From contig NZ_SDGY01000001.1 in assembly GCF_008107645.1 (NCBI RefSeq), forward strand, positions 839,630 through 903,629: 64,000 bases of DNA, read 5' to 3'. The DNA comes from Leuconostoc litchii. Lineage in GTDB: Bacteria > Bacillota > Bacilli > Lactobacillales > Lactobacillaceae. A model generated the notes under the pieces. It was not told where the DNA came from, made no database searches, and was given only the letters and a program-made list of their open reading frames with translations. Each line of letters opens with the position of its first letter. Position 1 is the stretch's first letter. Position numbers and translations under genes: made by a program. This document shows, one piece after another, positions 57,563 through 64,000 of this stretch.

Positions 57563-59593
57563 TTAATCTAAGTGTCGATAATGGGCCATTGTTTTAGATA
57601 AATAATCAACCAATAGTTGATTATCATCCTCCTTATCCCACGATTTATTACTGACTAATGCGATAGCCTCTTGTTGCGCAATTTCCATCATTTTCAAATC
57701 TTTAATTGGATCACCCACAGCAAATTCCGGAACACCGGATTGTTTAGTCCCTAAAATATCTCCTGATCCACGTAACTCTAAGTCTTTTTGAGCCAAAACA
57801 AAACCATCAGTTGTTTCAACCATTGCATCTAATCTTGCTCGGCCATAATCTGTTTTAGGATCAGCCACTAGTATTGTATAAGATTGTCGACTACCACGAC
57901 CAACGCGACCACGCAATTGGTGTAGTTGCGCTAATCCAAACCTATCGGCATCCATAATTAACATAATACTAGCATTGGGTACATCCACCCCAACCTCAAT
58001 AACCGTTGTTGCGACTAAAACTTGTATGGTATTGTTTTTAAACTCAGCCATTAACGATTTTTTTTCATCATTAGTTAATCGACCATGAAGCAGTCCAATA
58101 GTATAATTCGGTAATTCAAGTTTTAACGATTCATACATTGCTTGTGCATTTTGAACATCTAATGCTTCAGATTCTTCAATTAAGGGCGTTACAACATAGG
58201 CCTGTGCACCATCAAACAGTTGCTGTTTCAAAAAAGCAATTGCTGAATCAATTTGTTGATGCCTAATTTTTCGTGTTTGAATTTGTTTACGACCATTGGG
58301 CAATTGATCAATAATGGAGACATCCATTTCTCCATAAGCTGTAATTGATAATGTACGAGGAATTGGAGTGGCTGTCATTGCTAATATATCAGGATTCACA
58401 CCATTTTCACGCAATTTGGCACGTTGGTTAACCCCAAAACGATGCTGCTCATCAATGACGGCTAATCCTAGATGATGAAACATAACATCAGGTTGTAATA
58501 ACGCATGTGTTCCAACTAAAATGTCTATTGTACCATCAGATAAATCTTCTAATAGTTGCCTTCGGACAGCTACTTTCATACCGCTTGTTAGCAATTCAAT
58601 ACGAATATTGACTCCTGCTTTTTCAAACATCGTTGCTAAATTAACCGCATGTTGTTGCGCCAAAATTTCAGTTGGCGCCATCATGGTTGCTTGCATACCA
58701 GCCGTGACCACTGCGTACAATGCAATGGCTGCCACAACAGTTTTCCCAGAACCAACGTCTCCTTGTAATAGGCGATTCATATGAATAGGTCGCTTTTGAT
58801 CCTGTAAAATTTCAGCAATCACCTTCTGTTGTGCTGATGTCAATGCGAAGGGCAAACCCAACTCAAACTGCCTTAATGCTTGTGCATCGTATCGAATCCC
58901 TTCCCCATGGAAATTTTTGTCTGCCAACTTTAGTAATTGCAATCGCATTTGGAAAATAAAAAATTCTTCAAATGCGATACTACGCCGTGCAAGCTTGGCT
59001 TGATCCATATCCGTGGGAAAATGCATATTTTCAATTTGAGTATTACGATCCAACAATCGATATTTTTGACGTAAAGATTTTGGTACTAATGAGCCTACAG
59101 TTCCTCGAACATCAGACCAAGCTAATTCAATTAAATGACGTATGGTTTTGGCACTAATCTGTTTAGAGGCAGGATAAATTGGATCTAACTCATTAGAAGC
59201 CATAGATATCATCTTTATCCCTGTTAATGCTGCCTTAGCAGCATCGTATGTACCATAAACTGCCACTTCTTGCCCAACATCGATATTATTAGCAACCCAC
59301 GGTTGATTAAAAAAAGAAACCCGTATATTCTCGTGTTCCACCATTAAACCAAAGCGTGTTTGCGATCGTTTGCCAAAATGAGTGACAACTGCTGGTGTGC
59401 TAACGATACCTTTAAAAGTTGCTTTTTCTCCGTCTAATGTTTCTGAGGGTAATTTTTCACCTAAATCTTGATAACGAAATGGAAAATAATTTACTAAATC
59501 TTCAATAGTAAAAATACCTATTTCATGTAGTGCATCCAGACGCTTCGGCCCCACACCCGGTAAGATATTAATATTGTCTTCTAGGGTAATCAT
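57563..59593 (-). CDS. recG: ATP-dependent DNA helicase RecG
   Basis: Branch-migrating helicase for fork regression and repair, 676 residues from ATG 59591-59593. The wedge/OB domain is N-terminal (ILPGVGPKRLDALHEIGI), then helicase motifs GDVGSGKTVVAAIAL (Walker A), VIDEQHRFGV (II), MTATPIPRTL (III), TVIEVGVDVPNASIM and QLHQLRGRVGRG (V, VI). A frame from a TTG at 59632 is unlikely because the promoter -10 lies inside it. plsX and acpP follow. Confidence 0.95.
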   Translation of the reverse strand: MITLEDNINILPGVGPKRLDALHEIGIFTIEDLVNYFPFRYQDLGEKLPSETLDGEKATFKGIVSTPAVVTHFGKRSQTRFGLMVEHENIRVSFFNQPWVANNIDVGQEVAVYGTYDAAKAALTGIKMISMASNELDPIYPASKQISAKTIRHLIELAWSDVRGTVGSLVPKSLRQKYRLLDRNTQIENMHFPTDMDQAKLARRSIAFEEFFIFQMRLQLLKLADKNFHGEGIRYDAQALRQFELGLPFALTSAQQKVIAEILQDQKRPIHMNRLLQGDVGSGKTVVAAIALYAVVTAGMQATMMAPTEILAQQHAVNLATMFEKAGVNIRIELLTSGMKVAVRRQLLEDLSDGTIDILVGTHALLQPDVMFHHLGLAVIDEQHRFGVNQRAKLRENGVNPDILAMTATPIPRTLSITAYGEMDVSIIDQLPNGRKQIQTRKIRHQQIDSAIAFLKQQLFDGAQAYVVTPLIEESEALDVQNAQAMYESLKLELPNYTIGLLHGRLTNDEKKSLMAEFKNNTIQVLVATTVIEVGVDVPNASIMLIMDADRFGLAQLHQLRGRVGRGSRQSYTILVADPKTDYGRARLDAMVETTDGFVLAQKDLELRGSGDILGTKQSGVPEFAVGDPIKDLKMMEIAQQEAIALVSNKSWDKEDDNQLLVDYLSKTMAHYRHLD

Positions 59594-59600
59594 CTTGAAT

Positions 59601-59609
59601 ATTATAACA
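59601..59609 (-). promoter_or_regulatory. Extended -10 element just upstream of recG
   Basis: TGTTATAAT on the minus strand is an ideal extended -10 element ending seven bases before the recG ATG. A TTGACT lies only 13 bases upstream of it. Transcription would start at or next to the ATG, giving a leaderless mRNA. Confidence 0.55.
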
Positions 59610-59666
59610 TATAAAAAAAAGTCAATAACCAACTAAAATATTATTACTATACTACTCGTACAATGT

Positions 59667-60107
59667 TTATACATTATTATCTAAAACATAACGAGCTGCA
59701 TCTGAATATGTTTTGTCTCCAGAACTTAACATCAATGTGAGTAACTGCCTTACATCATCAATATCTTTATGACTAGCAGTTTTGTCTCCGAATAATTTCC
59801 CATGCCACTTGCGCGTAAGTTTCTTAACAGTGATAAATTTCTCTTTTTCTTGTGCCCGCAATATTATTGATAAGAGTTGCATAAAGTAATAAATATTGAC
59901 CTGATGCACGGTAAGCCACTGGTACATTGTTATTGGTTCTTTTTTATTGATAATAATATCTATCAGGGCGTTTTCCAAAACAACAGAATTTCTAATCAAT
60001 TTAGTTTGAAAAAATTCTAAAGTATCTACTTGTTCTTTTAATTTGTTATATTTCTTTTTTTTACTCAATTTAATACTATTCACTTTCTTGTTTAAAATAT
60101 CCAGCAA
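59667..60107 (-). CDS. Unrecognised basic protein of about 146 residues
   Basis: Uncharacterised soluble protein, rich in Lys and Leu and mostly helical in appearance, with no membrane segment or known motif. The N-terminal third is very basic (KLSKKKKYNKLKEQ); the C-terminal half contains KKLTRKWHGKLFGDK and LLTLMLSSGDKTYSDAARY. No ATG lies near the beginning: a TTG (60107) or GTG (60083) are possible starts, neither with a good Shine-Dalgarno. It lies between recG and tRNA-Cys. It could be a phage-like remnant, but nothing confirms that. Confidence 0.55.
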   Translation of the reverse strand: MLDILNKKVNSIKLSKKKKYNKLKEQVDTLEFFQTKLIRNSVVLENALIDIIINKKEPITMYQWLTVHQVNIYYFMQLLSIILRAQEKEKFITVKKLTRKWHGKLFGDKTASHKDIDDVRQLLTLMLSSGDKTYSDAARYVLDNNV

Positions 60108-60204
60108 TTTTTTAAGTATAAAAAAACACCATTAAACTCATCATGTCAACATTTCATTAGAAAGATTTGACATAACATTTAACCGTGCTTATTATGCATG
60201 TGTA

Positions 60205-60275
60205 AGGTAGTAACCGGAGTCGAACCGGCGATCACGGTTTTGCAGACCGTTGCCTTACCACTTGGCTACACTACC
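60205..60275 (-). tRNA. tRNA-Cys (GCA)
   Basis: Cloverleaf readable on the minus strand: acceptor GGTAGTG/TACTACC, D arm with AGTGGTAAGGC, anticodon arm with loop CTGCAAA (anticodon GCA), T arm CCGGTTCGAATCCGG. The discriminator is T, as expected for tRNA-Cys. CCA is not encoded. A likely promoter TTGTAA-17-TATAAT lies upstream (about 60308-60340). Confidence 0.95.
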
Positions 60276-60403
60276 ATACTTAATGACGTTGCCATCTCAA
60301 ATAACAACGCTTTTAATTATATATAAAATTGATCAAAATTACAACATTTTGATTACTTTTCTTATACATTGTTGTTTTTGCAACAATTCTTTTAATTAAA
60401 AAA

Positions 60404-60706
60404 TTAACCCAAACGATTATCTAAAAGAATCATTCGTAATTCTTCTTCAATTTCTGGTGTTTTAACCCACTCTTCCCAGCCATCGTATTCAAGTGACAAT
60501 AGTTGATAATGCCGATTGATATAGGCTTCAACTTTTTCTACGTGGCTTGATCGCGGTATATTGACTTTTAAAATTTGTACATTTTGGATAAAGCCATGTT
60601 CCGCAGCATATTCTGAGCGACCATTATGTGTTATATTACCTAACTCAAAGTAAGTACTACCATCGTTTCTTGTTATACGTTCAATTAAGTCAAATGTTTC
60701 ATTCAT
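60404..60706 (-). CDS. Unrecognised 100-residue protein
   Basis: Small acidic soluble protein (MNETFDLIERITRNDG; SLEYDGWEEWVKTPEIEEEL). It has no membrane segment, cysteine or motif I recognise. It begins five bases after the yibF-like gene, with a GAAAG site before the ATG, so it is the last gene of the dnaB-dnaI-yibE-yibF run. Function unknown. Confidence 0.68.
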   Translation of the reverse strand: MNETFDLIERITRNDGSTYFELGNITHNGRSEYAAEHGFIQNVQILKVNIPRSSHVEKVEAYINRHYQLLSLEYDGWEEWVKTPEIEEELRMILLDNRLG

Positions 60707-60711
60707 AATGA

Positions 60712-61488
60712 TTAGCTTTCCTTTTTCATATTTATTTTCTGTATTTTAGTATATTCATGTGCAACCAAGCGACTAGCTACCCAAATACTCAAAAGAATCC
60801 CTAACATACCAAGTATCATGGTAACAATCTCCATCATAAGTAATTTTGCATTAAAAAACATGGACAACGAATAGCGTAAACGTATAAACCAAATTAACAA
60901 AGGTAAATTCGCACCTAAAACACCGAAAAAGAGTGTATTAATTGCCGTTCCCAGTATTTGACCACCAATAATATGGGCATGAGCATACAAGCTCTTATGA
61001 CTTAAATTGGGTGTTCGTTCAATAACCTCATTTAAATCCGCAACGATAGCCATTGCTGCCTCAGCTACGGCACCAAGAATAGATATAACCATGACTACAA
61101 CAGCAATTTTAGTAAAAGGCAGTCCAACTTGAAGTGACAATCCTTCTAATTCTTCAGAATTTTCTGTGGCGAATCCTTGAAATTGTCCTAAATGTTGTAC
61201 AATAATCGACAATAACATTAAAATAGCCACAACAATTAAACTTGTTTTAAAGGCAGTATTTGTCACAAAAGGGTTTTCTGCCCCTAAATAAATAGCTAAG
61301 GCTAAAATAACAACACTCATTAGGGCTGTTACAATATATGTATTAAACTGCCAATTAATCAAAATCATCAATATGAAAATGGCCATAAAATTTAACACTA
61401 AACCTACAAAGGCTTTTATACCTTGAGCACCGCCAACTAGCACCATTAATATCAACAAAATAATGATTAATAATCCGATTGCATTCAT
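60712..61488 (-). CDS. YibE/F-like membrane protein (short)
   Basis: 258-residue membrane protein with about seven or eight hydrophobic segments. It belongs to the YibE/F family, with the conserved SILGAVAEAAMAIVADLNEV and HAHIIGGQILGTAINTLFFG blocks. It overlaps the preceding YibE/F gene by four bases. In lactococci such proteins have been noted as hydrophobic proteins of unknown function; transport is suspected from topology only. Confidence 0.85.
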   Translation of the reverse strand: MNAIGLLIIILLILMVLVGGAQGIKAFVGLVLNFMAIFILMILINWQFNTYIVTALMSVVILALAIYLGAENPFVTNTAFKTSLIVVAILMLLSIIVQHLGQFQGFATENSEELEGLSLQVGLPFTKIAVVVMVISILGAVAEAAMAIVADLNEVIERTPNLSHKSLYAHAHIIGGQILGTAINTLFFGVLGANLPLLIWFIRLRYSLSMFFNAKLLMMEIVTMILGMLGILLSIWVASRLVAHEYTKIQKINMKKES

Positions 61489-62573
61489 GTGTTTACCACC
61501 TTGTACCGCTCAACAATCCAACCAACCAAAGCACTTGTTACTGGTACAGCAAGCACGATTCCTATACCCGAAACCACTGTCTGTAAAATACCAAGATTCA
61601 TAATCTGGTCAAGTATATATGGCCAATTATTACCATTGCGGAGCATTAAAAAGACCATCGGCATTGTTTCAGCAATAAATATCATGAACAATACATTAAT
61701 TAATGTACCCATAATATCGCGGCCAACGTTCATACCAGCCAACCAATAATCTTTGAAATGACGATCAGCATTTTCACGACGTAAACCAAACAACGCTGCA
61801 ACAATATCAGCAGCTTCATCCATAACAGCTCCCAACACACCAATGATAGTCTGCGCAATAAACAACGTTATGGGTACCTGTGTCACATAGGACATTGTTT
61901 CAAAATGAACACCTTCGTTACCAGTGATCTTCAGCACAAAAAACATGATTAACATGGTCAAAATTGTTGATAATAGTGTAGCCAACAATGTAACTACCAT
62001 TTGAAGTGTTTTACCTAAAACTAATAGTAAACTGGTAGTTGCAACAAAGAAAGCTAAAATACTAAAAATCAAAATTACATTAGGATTTTTAAATTGGACA
62101 TCTAGCAACAAAGCAAAACCAAAAAGAACAATATTAACTACAAGGCTTAGCGTTAACCAGGATGTTGCCCGCCATTTGCCATACACTAATAATAATCCAA
62201 AAAACAAAACACCCAAGGCGCCAATAGTTGCATCACGCTTTACCGATATAATGCGTAGCCTACCAGGATGTCCTGCTAGTAATAGCTGGTCTCCTTCGCG
62301 ATATTGATGTGTTACCGTTTGTGAAGTTGTATATTGGTTCGTTAGATTAATTACACGATTACGATTTAATAACTTAATTGTTAAGTATTGCTGATATATT
62401 TTATCGGTGTTACCGTGTTCATCTGTTGTTTGTTGGGTAGACTGAACTTCAACTTTTATCACTTCTCCTACTGGTTCATGATACATAAATGCATTAGAGC
62501 GCAAGAATAGCCACGCTAAAATCACAGCAATACCAATTAACCAATATTTTTTTGTTTTTTTTAAAAATATCAA
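61485..62573 (-). CDS. YibE/F-like membrane protein (long)
   Basis: 362-residue member of the YibE/F family. One N-terminal membrane segment is followed by an extracytoplasmic beta domain (about 25-120; EVIKVEVQSTQQTTDEHGN, YREGDQLLLAGHPGRLRI) and then about seven membrane segments carrying IGVLGAVMDEAADIVAALFG and GRDIMGTLINVLFMIF, matching blocks of the shorter paralogue. It overlaps dnaI and the shorter gene by four bases each. Probably forms a heteromeric complex with its neighbour (inference). Confidence 0.87.
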   Translation of the reverse strand: MIFLKKTKKYWLIGIAVILAWLFLRSNAFMYHEPVGEVIKVEVQSTQQTTDEHGNTDKIYQQYLTIKLLNRNRVINLTNQYTTSQTVTHQYREGDQLLLAGHPGRLRIISVKRDATIGALGVLFFGLLLVYGKWRATSWLTLSLVVNIVLFGFALLLDVQFKNPNVILIFSILAFFVATTSLLLVLGKTLQMVVTLLATLLSTILTMLIMFFVLKITGNEGVHFETMSYVTQVPITLFIAQTIIGVLGAVMDEAADIVAALFGLRRENADRHFKDYWLAGMNVGRDIMGTLINVLFMIFIAETMPMVFLMLRNGNNWPYILDQIMNLGILQTVVSGIGIVLAVPVTSALVGWIVERYKVVNT

Positions 62574-63517
62574 TTTTCTAACCGTCTATTTTTCCCTGTC
62601 ATCGAGACTGGTTTAGCCAAAAACTTAACTCTTTGCATTAATCGAGCAGCTTTAACGGGTTCATGTCCTTCTTTAGTTTGTGCTAAATACTCTTCAAAAC
62701 TTTCCATATCAAAGTTTGATGTAAAGAAAGTCGTTAACTCATTTTGCATACGATACTCTAAGATGATGCCTAAAATAGCGTCACGACTCCAAGCAGTTTG
62801 CGTATCTGCACCAATATCATCAAGAATTAACACAGGAACAGTCTTGGCTTTGCTTAGTAAATCATCTAATGACTCATTTTTATGATCAAATGTAGCTTTT
62901 AAATCGCTAATGAAAGAGGGAAAATGTAATAGCATGACACCAATATTATTAGCTGCTAGAGCATTGGCCAGGGCTCCCATCATAAAGGTCTTACCAACGC
63001 CAAAGTTACCATAAAGATAAACACCTTGCACAAAACTGTGTTGCTCACCATTTGTAAAATTTTTTAGAATTTTATCCAAAGCTAAGAAAGCGTCTGTTTT
63101 ACCGAATTCATCTTGCGCATGATCTATAATTTCTTGCCCTATATTACCCCAATCAGCTTGTCTTATAGCTTTAGGTGTTTTATACAATGTAAGTTTTTCA
63201 CGCTGTAATAATTGTTTTCGTGTGTCTTCAGTCGCTACATAATGCACTAATGGATAGCCTTTTTCAATAGCTAATTGTGGATAATATCCAGGATATAAGA
63301 CTTTATCCCCTGCTGCTATTTTCTTCTTTTGCTGTATATATTCGTATAAATCACCCATCTTCAATTGAAAAGCATCTGACTTCAGTTCATTTTGATGTTC
63401 TTTCCAAAAAGAACGTATATCCTCATCTTTTCCGATGGATTCTACGATTTCTCCTAAGCTGGCTTTATTAGCATACTGCTGCTGAAATTGTTTAAGTACT
63501 TCAGATAAATTTTGCAT
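62570..63517 (-). CDS. dnaI: Helicase loader DnaI
   Basis: Primosomal AAA+ protein of 315 residues loading the replicative helicase. N-terminal helicase-binding domain (about 1-130), then Walker A YGNFGVGKTFMMG, Walker B VPVLILDDIGADTQTAW and sensor TFFTSNFDMESFEEY. It follows dnaB by seven bases and overlaps the YibE/F gene by four bases, so two membrane genes are attached to the primosome operon. Confidence 0.95.
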   Translation of the reverse strand: MQNLSEVLKQFQQQYANKASLGEIVESIGKDEDIRSFWKEHQNELKSDAFQLKMGDLYEYIQQKKKIAAGDKVLYPGYYPQLAIEKGYPLVHYVATEDTRKQLLQREKLTLYKTPKAIRQADWGNIGQEIIDHAQDEFGKTDAFLALDKILKNFTNGEQHSFVQGVYLYGNFGVGKTFMMGALANALAANNIGVMLLHFPSFISDLKATFDHKNESLDDLLSKAKTVPVLILDDIGADTQTAWSRDAILGIILEYRMQNELTTFFTSNFDMESFEEYLAQTKEGHEPVKAARLMQRVKFLAKPVSMTGKNRRLEN

Positions 63518-63524
63518 ATTAATC

Positions 63525-64000
63525 TCAATTCTTAGTCTTAATATTCATTTTTTTTAATTCAGCTAAGGCTTCGGCAACTTCATTAACTGAGGTAGTTTTA
63601 GTAGCATCATTTTGTACAGCATCAACAGCCATTTTTGGTTCCACATGAACTGCTTTCTTCTGATACTCACGTTTGCTAGAACGGTTATGATTCGGTTGAT
63701 ACTTTTCAATCGCCTGCAATGCTGATTCAGCCGTATTAACCTGAATTTTCAACCATGAATTCGCAATTGTTTCAGCTGTATCAACATTAACAGTATCTCT
63801 ATTGCGTTTCACTAACTCATACCAAATTAACATATTGACTACTTCTGGTTTAAGTCTTACATCTTTAATCATCTTACTAATGAAATAATATTCACTGCGT
63901 GTAACAAAGCCACCACCTTTTTTAAATTTAACATCTTCTATAAAGGCATTTGGCGCTAAACTTTTGGCGGATTGAATTAATTTTTGCATCTCATTTGAAA
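63525..64000 (-). CDS. dnaB: Replication initiation protein DnaB (C-terminal part, 5' end outside window)
   Basis: The frame is open to base 64000, so this is only the C-terminal portion of a longer protein. It contains the DnaD-like DDBH2 region (GGFVTRSEYYFISKMIKD, VNMLIWYELVKRN, TAETIANSWLKIQVNTAESALQ) and a charged tail (VAEALAELKKMNIKTKN). Together with DnaI it belongs to the PriA-dependent helicase-loading pathway of Firmicutes. The adjacent dnaI gene supports the call. Confidence 0.88.
   Translation of the reverse strand, partial: SNEMQKLIQSAKSLAPNAFIEDVKFKKGGGFVTRSEYYFISKMIKDVRLKPEVVNMLIWYELVKRNRDTVNVDTAETIANSWLKIQVNTAESALQAIEKYQPNHNRSSKREYQKKAVHVEPKMAVDAVQNDATKTTSVNEVAEALAELKKMNIKTKN

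Noticed and set aside
59594-59632. Longer recG starting at TTG 59632
   Set aside because: The extension would be a hydrophobic 13-residue stretch overlapping the promoter -10, with no Shine-Dalgarno.
60198-60330. Plus-strand mini-frame beginning ATG TGT AAG across tRNA-Cys
   Set aside because: It crosses the tRNA, has no Shine-Dalgarno and the product is explained by the tRNA complement.

Overview
The window reads as AT-rich chromosome from a heterofermentative lactic acid bacterium, most likely Leuconostoc or a close relative. The evidence is a short (302-residue) 6-phosphogluconate dehydrogenase with gluconate kinase and permease, an acetolactate decarboxylase, a cydABDC respiratory operon without heme synthesis genes nearby, a pepQ/ccpA divergent pair, and an isoleucine 2-epimerase like those of lactobacilli. 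Gram-positive control signals (LexA box, CIRCE, T-boxes, cre, PhoP-type repeats) fit. No insertion sequence, prophage, CRISPR array or rRNA was seen. All genes look intact except the two cut by the window edges (pstA and dnaB). Most genes are on the minus strand.

Layout (low to high coordinates; minus-strand operons are transcribed right to left). 1-6.1 kb: phosphate uptake and sensing, phoP - pstS1 - phoR - pstS2 - pstC - pstA(partial), with a second binding protein placed between the response regulator and its kinase. 6.2-12.9 kb: recA (LexA box), pgsA, a RodZ-like protein, the M16 peptidase pair YmfH/YmfF and cardiolipin synthase. 13-15.6 kb: a polar amino acid ABC transporter behind a long T-box leader with a His-type specifier and two T-box/terminator modules. 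15.6-18.4 kb: mreBCD and an unrecognised 57-residue gene. 18.4-21.4 kb (plus strand): CIRCE-controlled clpE with an odd leader, then a MucBP-domain protein without a signal peptide. 21.5-27.4 kb: pcrA - P-loop kinase - ligA - camS. 27.6-34.8 kb: a SpeG-like acetyltransferase (plus), then cydA-cydB-cydD-cydC plus a glucosaminidase (minus). 35-38.8 kb: ireB-ruvX-yrzB and T-box-led alaS. 39-41.9 kb: isoleucine 2-epimerase and an APC permease. 42-47.1 kb: gluconate genes gntP, gntK, gnd with a divergent RpiR regulator. 47.1-55.5 kb: aldB, an MFS exporter, an OatA-like acyltransferase, ccpA/pepQ, a CPBP protease, a small membrane protein and a Cof phosphatase. 55.6-60.1 kb: SprT-like protein, acpP, plsX, recG and an unknown gene. 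60.2-64 kb: tRNA-Cys, an unknown 100-residue gene, two YibE/F membrane proteins, dnaI and the 3' part of dnaB.

Functionally the window combines envelope maintenance (mre, pgsA, cls, rodZ, oatA, plsX/acpP), DNA repair and replication (recA, pcrA, ligA, recG, ruvX, dnaBI), nutrient uptake (Pst, amino acid ABC, APC, GntP) and global regulators (CcpA, PhoPR, RpiR, plus HrcA and LexA sites).

Nothing here is plainly a new defence or biosynthetic system. The observations most worth following are: all four extracytoplasmic binding-type proteins lack a lipobox cysteine; the tandem T-box leader; the clpE leader with an in-frame amber codon in a Cys-rich stretch; paired operator-like palindromes over the gnd/rpiR promoters; and two genes (gntP, plsX) whose only good Shine-Dalgarno lies behind a hairpin.
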